Part shown: positions 51,201 through 59,796 of the stretch, in pieces
Position numbering within the stretch: position 1 is the first letter of the stretch
Layout of the letters: each line of letters starts with the position of its first letter
NCBI GenBank assembly: GCA_913058185.1
Contig: CAJXQX010000003.1
Span: forward strand, 43,592-107,591
Source: an uncultured Verrucomicrobiota bacterium
GTDB lineage: Bacteria > Verrucomicrobiota > Verrucomicrobiia > Opitutales > Opitutaceae
Length of the DNA stretch: 64,000 nt
Direction: 5' to 3'
Program-made: the position numbers and the translations under genes
The notes under the pieces: generated by a model
The model's input: only the letters and a program-made list of their open reading frames with translations
Told to the model about the DNA's origin: nothing
The model's database searches: none

Positions 51201-52088
51201 TCAATTTCTGGTCGGGCTGTCGAGTGTTGTCTGTAACCAAGCGCGGGCTTGGTCACGGAATCGGCTGGGTTGGTGCATCCACAAGTCGGTATGAGGGTGG
51301 ATGATTGGTCCTTCTGGGATGGTGAATATCTCGCCCACCGGAACTTCCAAAAAAGTAAAGTCAGCGAGTTCGAGATGATCGTCCAGGAATTGGGTGCGCG
51401 TTCGGGTGAGATCGCCCCCGGCCACCAAAAAGGGGCGACCTTCGAGACGGGCGAGTCGAGCGAGTGCAGCAGCGCGATCACTTTCGGGATAGGACCAGGA
51501 CTTGGCTCCATCAAAATGATCATAGACCATAAACCCGCGCCAAAGAGCGGCAATCTCGTCGTCGGCTAGGCCGATGTAGCTCGTGCCGATGGCTCCCCGA
51601 GAGAATCCGACCACGAACACATTTTCGGAGTCTCCGCCGTATTCAGCGCAGATCCGAGGGAGGTTTACTTTGCAGTAGTCGACCGTCGCTTGTTTGTCGC
51701 CCCACCACGTTACAGCGTTTTCTCTGCGATTTTCTTCAATGTAAGGCATGACCACCCAAATGAAACCCTTCGGACCACCGAGCCCGTAGCCCAGATTGGC
51801 GTCCTCCGCCCGCCCGGTGGAACCGGCTGGAGGCCAGTAGTTTCCGGTGTATTCGACAATGACAGGATAGGAATGGCCCGGTTGCCAATCGGTTGGCAGA
51901 TAGAGCGAATGATGCACGTCGGTGCCGGCGTATTCCGGTGCGGTGACGCGCACCCGATGGCCTGCGGCGGGCGGTCCGTCCGTCATAGTTGGGGTCCGCA
52001 ACTCCCAGTCCGGAGTCGGTGCATCCGAGCTGATCAAGGGTGCGGCGATAATCGCTGCGATGCCGAGGAGTGATCCGACGCGTATCAT
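51201..52088 (-). CDS. Exported alpha/beta-hydrolase-like protein
   Basis: A 295-residue protein from ATG 52088 with hydrophobic leader (VGSLLGIAAIIAAPLISS); a GTG at 52118, directly after the upstream stop codon, is an alternative. YPVIVEYTGNYWPP is followed by the nucleophile elbow VVGFSRGAIGTSYIG (G-x-S-x-G), an acid region FLVAGGDLTRTRT, and HTDLWMHQ near the C-terminus for the His. It looks like a feruloyl-esterase-type hydrolase. It is immediately downstream of the NHL protein gene. Confidence 0.78.
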   Translation of the reverse strand: MIRVGSLLGIAAIIAAPLISSDAPTPDWELRTPTMTDGPPAAGHRVRVTAPEYAGTDVHHSLYLPTDWQPGHSYPVIVEYTGNYWPPAGSTGRAEDANLGYGLGGPKGFIWVVMPYIEENRRENAVTWWGDKQATVDYCKVNLPRICAEYGGDSENVFVVGFSRGAIGTSYIGLADDEIAALWRGFMVYDHFDGAKSWSYPESDRAAALARLARLEGRPFLVAGGDLTRTRTQFLDDHLELADFTFLEVPVGEIFTIPEGPIIHPHTDLWMHQPSRFRDQARAWLQTTLDSPTRN

Positions 52089-52118
52089 CTTACGCTGGTT
52101 GTCTCGCTTCGATGGCAC

Positions 52119-53255
52119 TCATTCGTGGATCAGTTCGAGTTTGTAGGGGTAGCGGTTGCCGGAATTCCATTCACCGACGTAAATGTCTCCTTCGGCGTCA
52201 ACGTAGAGATCGTGCACATGTTTGAAGATCTTTTCGGCCTGGTGCATCGGTTGCAGCGTGCCGTCGACATAGGTCGGTTCGGTGCCGCCGGGCGCGGATA
52301 CCACCCGTCGCGTTTTGTAGTCGAGCACGAGCACGAAACCAGACTCCGCGAGCTGCTTATCCACGCCGTTTTCGAGCGACCAGCATACGCCGGTGTAAAG
52401 CTTGTCGTCGCGGATGAAGGCTTGGCCGGCCCGGGCTCCGGGCAGGTCGATCGTTTCCAGCCATTTGCCCTCTAGGGGAAACGCTTTGAGTTTATTCTCC
52501 GCCCGTGAACTCACCCAAACCTTGGGGTTTTGTGGGTCGCTACTATCGATCGAGATACCGTGGGCATTTTTGAGATGGCCGGGATCACCGGGATTGGGCC
52601 CACCCCAGATGCGCACGAGCATGCCATCGGGTTTGTAATGGAGCACGCGATCTGAGGTGTAGCCATCGGCCACGAGGATATCGTTGTCGGGCGTGATGGC
52701 GACGTCGCAGGGCTGGTATCGTTCCTCCGCGTCGAATACGCCCAGTTCATGAGGCGAGGGCAGGCGGAGCCGGATGGTGCCATCCTTGCGCAGGATGGTG
52801 ACACCACCATTAACGCGATCCCATTCCCACGCGCTGGGTTTGGTCTGCTGCCAACCACCGTCGACGTGGATCAAATGTTCTTCGCCGTCTAAGGTGATGA
52901 GGTGGATGCCGTGTCCGCCCTTTAGGTCTTCGCCGAATGAGCGCACGAAGGTGCCGTCTTTTTCGTAGACGATGAAGGCGTTGGCCATGTCGTCGGTGAC
53001 GAGATAGATCTGGCCTTCGCTGTCCTCGATCATGGCATGCGCATTGGTGACAGGTGCGACGGCTCGGTCGGCCTGACTCCAGTCCCGATTGACCCGATAT
53101 CGCAGTCCGTTGTGACCGATGACCTCCTGTCCCGTGGCAAGGTCAACGGCCGCTACAGGAGGGTAGGCGTCGCCATGATCGGGATGAGCGAACAGCGAAG
53201 CGGTCACGCCAAGTGCGCTGAGTGAAACCACGAATTTTTGAATGAGGTTTTGCAT
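52119..53255 (-). CDS. Exported NHL-repeat beta-propeller protein
   Basis: A 378-residue protein from ATG 53255; the open frame continues upstream only through simple-repeat DNA. Signal peptide: MQNLIQKFVVSLSALGVTASLFA. NHL blades are visible as DGTFVRSFGEDLKGGHGIHLI, PCDVAITPDNDILVADGYTSD and NAHGISIDSSDPQNPKVWVSS, typical of peptidylglycine-lyase-like six-bladed propellers. Active-site residues for the lyase reaction are not obvious. It follows the cytochrome/LRR gene on the same strand and may work in the same electron-transfer or glycan context (inference). Confidence 0.82.
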   Translation of the reverse strand: MQNLIQKFVVSLSALGVTASLFAHPDHGDAYPPVAAVDLATGQEVIGHNGLRYRVNRDWSQADRAVAPVTNAHAMIEDSEGQIYLVTDDMANAFIVYEKDGTFVRSFGEDLKGGHGIHLITLDGEEHLIHVDGGWQQTKPSAWEWDRVNGGVTILRKDGTIRLRLPSPHELGVFDAEERYQPCDVAITPDNDILVADGYTSDRVLHYKPDGMLVRIWGGPNPGDPGHLKNAHGISIDSSDPQNPKVWVSSRAENKLKAFPLEGKWLETIDLPGARAGQAFIRDDKLYTGVCWSLENGVDKQLAESGFVLVLDYKTRRVVSAPGGTEPTYVDGTLQPMHQAEKIFKHVHDLYVDAEGDIYVGEWNSGNRYPYKLELIHE

Positions 53256-53278
53256 AGGGGGCTTGGAGGCAGCGTCAT

Positions 53279-53303
53279 CGAGAACGAGAACGAGAAAGAG
53301 GGA
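53279..53303 (+). repeat. Degenerate GAGAAC hexamer repeat (copy 3)
   Basis: CGAGAACGAGAACGAGAAAG and a short GA-rich tail, just upstream of the NHL gene start and inside its possible 5' leader. See copies at 14781 and 25196. Confidence 0.75.
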
Positions 53304-53395
53304 GGAGATGGGACTGCGGGAGTTGTTGGAGGAAGGGATCAGGTCGTGACTAAATTGCTCGCGCAATGCGTCTACGACCCGACCCCGGTGAGCAT

Positions 53396-53422
53396 GTCTT
53401 GTTACTTGTTACCTGATACTTG
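53396..53422. repeat. 27-base dispersed repeat (copy 2)
   Basis: Identical to 43956-43982. It is followed by further TTGCTACTTGCTACTT-like units that run into the stop codon and last codons of the cytochrome/LRR gene. Confidence 0.85.
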
Positions 53423-53443
53423 TTACTTCTGCGGAGCAGCTTG

Positions 53444-54844
53444 CTACTTGCTACTTTCGTCGTCTTCTGGGATGACGACGAAGCCCGTTTCGTTTTGGGC
53501 GTAGTCACGCTTGCTGGCGGCCTCGGGGTTCACGGCCGTGCTCCAAAGGAACGCTTGCTCCAAGTTGGGGAGTTTATCGAGTGAGGTCAGAGCCGCGTCT
53601 GTGATCTGAGTCGCGTGCAGATTGAGGGTCTCTAAGTTGGGCAGCGATCGGAGAGCAATGATTCCGGCATCCGTCACGGGATTCTTGGAGAGATCCAATT
53701 TTAAGAGATTCGATAGCTTTGCGATGGTTTCGATCTGATGATCTTGCAGGCCAGAATCACCTAGGTTTAGCCACGCGATGTGATCGCGCGCTTGGAGCAG
53801 AGCGGCGACGTGCTCGTCCGATATGCTTTCATCGACAATACGGTAGAAATCGATGTCGAGGTAACCCGACTTTTCGCTCACCGGAGTCGCGTCAAAACCG
53901 AGTGACTCAAGTTTCATGATCACATCGCGGGAGGCCGGGGTAACTATCGGTAGTCCAAGTTCGTCGAGATTTGTTACCGTGATTTTTACGGCTATAGCCT
54001 CGGCGATGAGGGCGAAGATGTCGGCGTCATTGCCAAAGTCAGCGAGGGCTCCCGATTCCGGAGCTCCGGATAGGATCCACCAATCCATGACTTGGGCTTG
54101 AGCGGCGGTTAAAGGCGTCTTTCCGCCCGAAGGCATATAGTCGTCGTGCTCGGGATCGTGATTGATACGGACACTCAGTTCACTGCCGGACAGATTCCTT
54201 GGAGTTACCGAGGCGCCGGATTCACCGCCAAGCATGATGTTGGCGTAGGTATCCAAGAGGAGTCCTCCTTTGATCTTCGACGGGTTGTGGCAGCTCACGC
54301 AGCGCAGCTCGAGCAGGGGCTGCACCACATCGAGAAAGACGTCTGCTTGGGCGAGATCCGACACCGGTGATCGCGGAGCCCCTTTGGCGGCAAACCCGGC
54401 CAGTGATCGAATGGGATTAGGCGCGTGCTCAAAGAGATATTCGGGGCCGTGAGTGAGATTGCCACCGAGGTGTCCGGCGGTGAAGAGCGAGACGAGTTGG
54501 AGCCCGGCGATGATCGAGACCCATCCTTTGCCTCGCTGTCCCTTGATACCAAAAGCGATCCAGCCGACGAGTGTCGTAGCCGAGGTGATGAGTCCCCAGA
54601 TAAGGTGCAGTTCGAGCGTCTCCTCATTGTAACCGCCGGAAAGGGAAAGCAGGTAGCCGAGTCCGGCCGCGGTGATGGCACTGATAGCGCCCAACAACCA
54701 GATGGTGTTGATCAGAGCAGGTCGTGAAACCTTAGCGCGAAAACCGAAGTAAAGCTCCGCGATCGCGACGAACGCGAGGATGCCGATAGGCAAATGCAGG
54801 GCGAGGACGTGGAAACGCCCCAGGAACAGGATCAGGTCCTCCAT
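53444..54844 (-). CDS. Membrane cytochrome c (PSCyt1-like) with DUF2231 helices and leucine-rich repeats
   Basis: A 466-residue three-part protein. Residues 1-130 hold about four helices of the DUF2231 type (FHVLALHLPIGILAFVAIAEL). Residues ~165-265 form a planctomycete-type cytochrome c domain with heme motif CVSCH (182-186) and YMPSGGKTPLT with a candidate Met ligand. Residues ~350-450 carry leucine-rich repeats (LLKLDLSKNPVTDAGI, LETLNLHATQITDAAL). Its start overlaps the DUF1501 stop. The protein is probably membrane-anchored with the heme on the outer face. The last codons lie in repeat DNA. Confidence 0.87.
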   Translation of the reverse strand: MEDLILFLGRFHVLALHLPIGILAFVAIAELYFGFRAKVSRPALINTIWLLGAISAITAAGLGYLLSLSGGYNEETLELHLIWGLITSATTLVGWIAFGIKGQRGKGWVSIIAGLQLVSLFTAGHLGGNLTHGPEYLFEHAPNPIRSLAGFAAKGAPRSPVSDLAQADVFLDVVQPLLELRCVSCHNPSKIKGGLLLDTYANIMLGGESGASVTPRNLSGSELSVRINHDPEHDDYMPSGGKTPLTAAQAQVMDWWILSGAPESGALADFGNDADIFALIAEAIAVKITVTNLDELGLPIVTPASRDVIMKLESLGFDATPVSEKSGYLDIDFYRIVDESISDEHVAALLQARDHIAWLNLGDSGLQDHQIETIAKLSNLLKLDLSKNPVTDAGIIALRSLPNLETLNLHATQITDAALTSLDKLPNLEQAFLWSTAVNPEAASKRDYAQNETGFVVIPEDDESSK

Positions 54845-56295
54845 TACGCGAGGATGGGCTTCACGACGTGGCCGTGCACATCGGTGAGACGGAAGTGACG
54901 CCCCTGATATTTAAACGTCAGGCGCTCATGATTGATGCCGAGCAGATGCATCATCGTGGCATGCAAGTCGTGCACGTGCACGCCGTCCTGCACGATGTTG
55001 TAGCAATAATCATCAGTGATGCCGTGCGAGTAACCCGGCTTCACGCCACCGCCAGCCATCCACATGGTGAAGCAACGCGGGTGGTGATCGCGGCCGAAGT
55101 TATCGGCCGTCATCTTGCCTTGGCAGTAATTGGTGCGACCGAATTCGCCGCCCCACACTACGAGGGTATCGTCGAGCATACCGCGTATTTTGAGATCCTT
55201 GATCAAGGCAGCGGAAGGCTGGTCGGTTTTCTTGGTTTGGTTGCGAATATTGGCGGGTAAATTGCCGTGGGCATCCCAGCCCTTTTCGAACACTTGAATA
55301 AACCGCACGCCCTTTTCGGCGAGACGACGGGCGAGCAAACAGTTCGCCGCGAAGGTGCCGGGCTCGGTGGCGTCGGGGCCGTAGAGATCGAGGACGGATT
55401 GAGGTTCGCCACTGAGGTCAGTGACCTCGGGCACGGACGCCTGCATCCGGAAGGCCATCTCGTATTGGGCGATGTGGTTTTCCAACGCGGGATCGCTGGT
55501 CTCGGCGAGTTGGCGCTCGTGAAATGCTTGCAGCGATTCGATGGCCGCGTGGCGACTGCGACGGCTGACACCTTGCGGGTTATTGAGGTAGAGCACGGCG
55601 TCCTTGTCGGCGCGGAATTGCACGCCGTTGTGCTTGCCGGGCAGGAAGCCAGCATCCCAGTAACGCGACGTGAGGGGCTGACCGCCGCCGGTCTTGGGTT
55701 TGAGCACCACGTAGGACGGCAGATTGTCGTTCATCGAACCGAGACCGTAGGACATCCACGAACCGAAACTTGGACGGCCGGGAATCTGTGATCCGGTCTG
55801 CATCATGGTGACACCGGGACCATGGTTGATCGCTTCGGTATACATCGACTTGACGAAACAAATTTCGTCGGCGACCTGAGCGGTGTAAGGCAGGGCGGAG
55901 CTGAGTAACGCACGGCTTTCGCCGTATTCATCGAACGTAAATGGCGACCCGGCGAGCGGCAGACTCGACTGATTGGTCGACATGCCAGTGAGCCGCTGAC
56001 CTTGGCGCACGGAATCGGGCAACTCCTGGCCGTGCTCGGCATTGAGCCGGGGCTTGTAGTCGAACAAGTCCATCTGGGACGGACCGCCGGATTGATAGAG
56101 GAAAATGATTCGCTTGGCTTTGGGCGCGATGTGCGTGCTGGAAAGCAACGCGGAGGGATCGAGTGCGCTGACGGGGTTGACGAGATCGGTCAACGCGAGG
56201 CTGCCAAACCCCATACCGAGTTTGTTAAGAAACGAACGGCGAGAGAGTCCGGCGGTATCTTCGTAACCGGTGCAGAGTGGTTCGGGATCACTCAT
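54844..56295 (-). CDS. Tat-exported DUF1501 protein (sulfatase/alkaline-phosphatase fold)
   Basis: A 483-residue protein with a twin-arginine leader (LSRRSFLNKLGMGFG). Standard DUF1501 blocks are KRIIFLYQSGGPSQMDLFDYKP, GPGVTMMQTGSQIPGRPSFGSW, QVFEKGWDAHGN, VVWGGEFGRT and GRDHHPRCFTMWMAGG. The family belongs to the alkaline-phosphatase-like superfamily; its substrate is unknown. Its start overlaps the DUF1553 protein's stop by 4 bases and its stop overlaps the cytochrome start by one, so all three are translationally coupled. Confidence 0.93.
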   Translation of the reverse strand: MSDPEPLCTGYEDTAGLSRRSFLNKLGMGFGSLALTDLVNPVSALDPSALLSSTHIAPKAKRIIFLYQSGGPSQMDLFDYKPRLNAEHGQELPDSVRQGQRLTGMSTNQSSLPLAGSPFTFDEYGESRALLSSALPYTAQVADEICFVKSMYTEAINHGPGVTMMQTGSQIPGRPSFGSWMSYGLGSMNDNLPSYVVLKPKTGGGQPLTSRYWDAGFLPGKHNGVQFRADKDAVLYLNNPQGVSRRSRHAAIESLQAFHERQLAETSDPALENHIAQYEMAFRMQASVPEVTDLSGEPQSVLDLYGPDATEPGTFAANCLLARRLAEKGVRFIQVFEKGWDAHGNLPANIRNQTKKTDQPSAALIKDLKIRGMLDDTLVVWGGEFGRTNYCQGKMTADNFGRDHHPRCFTMWMAGGGVKPGYSHGITDDYCYNIVQDGVHVHDLHATMMHLLGINHERLTFKYQGRHFRLTDVHGHVVKPILA

Positions 56296-59200
56296 CGGTG
56301 CGTAATGGATTCGTGGAGATTCATGAGGGCGTTCACCACGATGGTGGCGGCGGCGAGTTGGTCGGGGGCAACGTGGTCGGGCACCGGAGCATGACCGATA
56401 CTGATCAACGCCGCGGCCTCTTCGGGAAATTGGGAAAACTCCGCCAGTTGCACGTCGTAGAGGTCGGTCATCAGAGCGAGTTCTTCGGGGTCCGCTTTGC
56501 GACTGGTCAGGCGGTAAAATGCTTCGTTGATAACGTGGGCCGGGCTGCCATTGATCTGAGTCAGAAGCTCCTGTGCGAGCACGCGAGAGGCTTCGACAAA
56601 TTGCGGGCCATTTAACGTGATTAGCGGCTGCAGCGGGGAAGCGACTTCGGAGCGCTGCACGGTGCAGATGTCACGCTTGGGTGCATCGAATGCCACCATG
56701 ACTGGGGCCGGCGAATTGCGTTTGGTCCGCGTGTAGATGCTGCGCCGATAGACGCCATCGCCTGCGTCGGGTTCAATCGGTTCAAATCCGACCGCAAGTT
56801 CGTAGGGGTGAGCGGGTGGGCCGCCCACTTTGTCGACCAGTAGACCACTGACAGCGAGGGCATTGTCGCGAATCATTTCGGCCTGGAGACGTTTGGGTTG
56901 GCTGCGACAGAACGTGATGTTTTCGGGATCCTTTTCGCGCGTTTCGGGGGTGATCACGGTGCTCTGGCGATAGGTGGCGGAGAGGGCCATTTGGCGCAGC
57001 AGGTTTTTCAGGTCCCAGCCGTTGGACACGAAATCACGGGAGAGCCAATCAAGCAGTTCTGGATGCGTGGGCGGTTGACCTTGGCTTCCGAAATCTTCGG
57101 GCGTGCGCACGATACCTTTGCCGAACATGAGCTGCCAATAACGGTTCACGGCGACGCGCGCGGTGAGAGGGTGATCGGGCTGAAACATCCAGCGCGCGAG
57201 ACCCAGCCGGTTGCGCGGTTGGTCGGAGGGGAAGGGAGGAAGGGCACTGGGGGTATCCGCAATCACGGGTTCGCCATGACCATCGTAGGCGCCGCGTTCG
57301 AGCACGTAGGCCGGTTTGGGCTCAGGCAGCTCGCGCATGATGGAGACGGTAGGGAGCACATCCATCTGCTGATTCCAGGTCCCTCGAGCGAGGCGCAGTT
57401 CGTGGCGGATTGTGCGGGCTTCAGCACTGGTGGTGGCGAGGAAGTATTCGAACAGCGCGGAGCGGTCGGCATCGGTAAGGATAGCGGTGTCCTTGGCGAG
57501 TAATTGCGCGAGATGATTGCCGTCGAACAACTGGCGCGCCTCTGCGGCGGTCAATTCCCGATCGAAGGCGCGGAACTCGTCCAGCTGCCCTTTCACAAAT
57601 CCGCGGTCGCGGTAGCGTTGGCCGAAGACGATGTGGAAGCGGTGACTGCTTTCCTTGATCTTCATCCAGTCAGTGATGCCGCTGGTGAGGTGATCGGCGA
57701 TGACCACGGTGTCGAGGAGTTCGCCATCCAAGAACAGCTTGAGCCCGGCGGCTTCACTGGACCCATCATAGGTGATGACGACGTGTTGCCATGCGTCGAC
57801 GGTGAGCGGTTTCTTGGCCTGCACGCGTAGAGCATTACCCGGCCAGAAATGGATCAACGAGGCCGTCGGCTTGCCGTCGATGAGTAAAAATTCGTAACCC
57901 ATGCTGGCGGCGTCATCGGCCCCGGCGCCGCGACTGAAAACGTTTTCACGGGCCGCGATATGATCAGGTTTTAGCCAGACCGAAAAGGAGAACGCATCTT
58001 CCCGCTTGAAGTGACCGACATTGGGCAAGTGAGTTAGAGCATCGCCTTCAAATTCCATAGCCTGGCCAAATCTGCCCGGCACGAGCTGGTTCAAAGGTTG
58101 AGGGGCGGGCGCAGCTTTGAGGTTCTCTCTTTCTTCCGACTGCTCGAGTGGGGTTAACTCTTCGAGTTGAGTGATGGCGGGGTTGTAAGGATCGACTGAG
58201 TTGGCGAGGGTTTCGTCGATGATTTCATCGAACGGCAGGTGGCCCACCAAACCCGGCCATTGTAAATCGGGGCGATGGAATTCGAGCCAGTCGGCAAAGA
58301 CCTCAGACTGTTCGGCCTCGGTCCGGAAATCGGAGAGCGTGGTTTCGGCGTTGAGTTCTTCCGCTATTGCCTTGGCGAACACCGTATCGGCTTCCGGAGT
58401 GCTCATCGGCATCGCGGGAGTCGGGGTCTTTTCGGTAAAGAAGGAAATCAGCCCGGACTCGTCGATATTGGCGAAGAAGGAGGTGAGGGAGTAGTAGTCC
58501 TTGGTCGGGAGCGGATCGTATTTGTGATCGTGGCAACGCGCGCACTCCATGGTGAGGCCGAGAAAGGCGGTGCCAAAGGTGTGGGTGCGGTCGGCGACGT
58601 ATTCGACGCGGTATTCTTCGAGCACGATTCCACCTTCCATCACGTGACCGTGAAGACGGTTGAAAGCGGTGGGCAACACTTCGGCCGGACCAGCGTCGGG
58701 GAGCAAATCCCCGGCAACCTGCAGCGTCACGAACTCGTCGTAGGGCATGTTCTGGTCGAACGACGAGATGACCCAGTCACGCCACGGCCAGACAAGGCGT
58801 TCACCGTCGCGTTGGTAACCGTTGGAGTCGGAGTAGCGGGCGACGTCGAGCCATTCAGTAGTCATGCGCTCGGCGTAAGCGGTGGAGCCTAAAAGACGAT
58901 CGGCGACGACTTCGTAAGCGTCCTCGGCGGTGTCGGCTTGAAATGCTTCGATCTCCGCCGGGCTCGGCGGCAGGCCGGTGAGATCGAAGGTGACGCGGCG
59001 CAGCCATTTCGCTCGTGAGGATTCAGCGGCAGGGGTTACGTCGCGGTTACTGAAACCTTGTTCAATAAATTGATCGATGGGGTTCCGAGCCCAGGCCGAT
59101 GACGGGGAGGGCAACGCTACCGATATCGGGAGTTTTTCTAGCGACCAATGTTTCTCGAATGTGGCGCCCTCGCGGATCCATTGCTCAAGCAAGTCCTTCT

Positions 59201-59519
59201 CTTCGGCGGTGAGAGATAGATTCGAGTCCACCGGCGGCATGAGGTCGTCCTCCTTTGTAGTATGGATGCGGTTGATGAGTTCGCTATTGGTGGTGTCGCC
59301 CGGGACGATACCGAAGTAACCGCCGAGATCGGCGTAGGCGCGCTCAGCCGTGTCCAGACGGAACTCCGAATCTTGATTCTTCGCGTCAGGGCCGTGGCAC
59401 TTGAAACACTTGTCCGAGATGATCGGCCGGATCTGGTTATTGAACGATACTTCCGCGGATGCTTCGACGGCGAAGAGGAAGGCGGCACAAACAGAAAATT
59501 GGCGAAAGGGCAGGGGCAT
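56292..59519 (-). CDS. Exported PSCyt1-DUF1549-LamG-DUF1553 protein
   Basis: A 1075-residue protein from ATG 59519; the frame extends upstream but only into repeat DNA. Signal peptide (MPLPFRQFSVCAAFLFAVEASA), then the PSCyt1 heme site CFKCHGPD (38-42), DUF1549 with WLRRVTFDLTGLPPSP and VARYSDSNGYQRD, an inserted LamG domain (FSFSVWLKPDH ... WQHVVITYDGSS) and the DUF1553 end (RVAVNRYWQLMFGKGIVRTPEDFG, QPLITLNGPQFVEASR). The set is characteristic of planctomycetes and verrucomicrobia. It is probably a surface redox or carbohydrate-oxidising complex with the DUF1501 and cytochrome partners. Confidence 0.92.
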   Translation of the reverse strand: MPLPFRQFSVCAAFLFAVEASAEVSFNNQIRPIISDKCFKCHGPDAKNQDSEFRLDTAERAYADLGGYFGIVPGDTTNSELINRIHTTKEDDLMPPVDSNLSLTAEEKDLLEQWIREGATFEKHWSLEKLPISVALPSPSSAWARNPIDQFIEQGFSNRDVTPAAESSRAKWLRRVTFDLTGLPPSPAEIEAFQADTAEDAYEVVADRLLGSTAYAERMTTEWLDVARYSDSNGYQRDGERLVWPWRDWVISSFDQNMPYDEFVTLQVAGDLLPDAGPAEVLPTAFNRLHGHVMEGGIVLEEYRVEYVADRTHTFGTAFLGLTMECARCHDHKYDPLPTKDYYSLTSFFANIDESGLISFFTEKTPTPAMPMSTPEADTVFAKAIAEELNAETTLSDFRTEAEQSEVFADWLEFHRPDLQWPGLVGHLPFDEIIDETLANSVDPYNPAITQLEELTPLEQSEERENLKAAPAPQPLNQLVPGRFGQAMEFEGDALTHLPNVGHFKREDAFSFSVWLKPDHIAARENVFSRGAGADDAASMGYEFLLIDGKPTASLIHFWPGNALRVQAKKPLTVDAWQHVVITYDGSSEAAGLKLFLDGELLDTVVIADHLTSGITDWMKIKESSHRFHIVFGQRYRDRGFVKGQLDEFRAFDRELTAAEARQLFDGNHLAQLLAKDTAILTDADRSALFEYFLATTSAEARTIRHELRLARGTWNQQMDVLPTVSIMRELPEPKPAYVLERGAYDGHGEPVIADTPSALPPFPSDQPRNRLGLARWMFQPDHPLTARVAVNRYWQLMFGKGIVRTPEDFGSQGQPPTHPELLDWLSRDFVSNGWDLKNLLRQMALSATYRQSTVITPETREKDPENITFCRSQPKRLQAEMIRDNALAVSGLLVDKVGGPPAHPYELAVGFEPIEPDAGDGVYRRSIYTRTKRNSPAPVMVAFDAPKRDICTVQRSEVASPLQPLITLNGPQFVEASRVLAQELLTQINGSPAHVINEAFYRLTSRKADPEELALMTDLYDVQLAEFSQFPEEAAALISIGHAPVPDHVAPDQLAAATIVVNALMNLHESITHR

Positions 59520-59689
59520 GGAAGAAGGACGAGACCGGGGGGAGTCCACGGCAGTCTTGGCGAGTATAACGACGGTTAAACTATAAACAGTCGGTTGAAG
59601 GAAAAGGTTAACAAGAGTTCTAGTGCAAATCTCAGTTCCCTTAATCAATTCACTGGTTTTACGGGGCTGATGGGAATGGGTAGGATTTT

Positions 59690-59789
59690 GGGGAGGGACG
59701 ACCTCCGTGTCGTCCGCACCTGCCTCAAGTTTGTTATAGGGTAGAGGGATTCCAGCTCGACTGCGGACCGGACGGAGCCGGTCCCTCCC
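59690..59789. repeat. Composite palindrome modules, GGACGAC/GGGACCGG family (copy 3)
   Basis: GGGGAGGGACGACCTCCGTG.. (59690-59720) and GCGGACCGGACGGAGCCGGT.. (59763-59789) are the two modules of copies 1 and 2 on the other strand, here about 40 bases apart and in changed order. It lies between the Gfo/Idh/MocA stop and the DUF1553 gene start. Confidence 0.78.
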
Positions 59790-59796
59790 TTGCACT

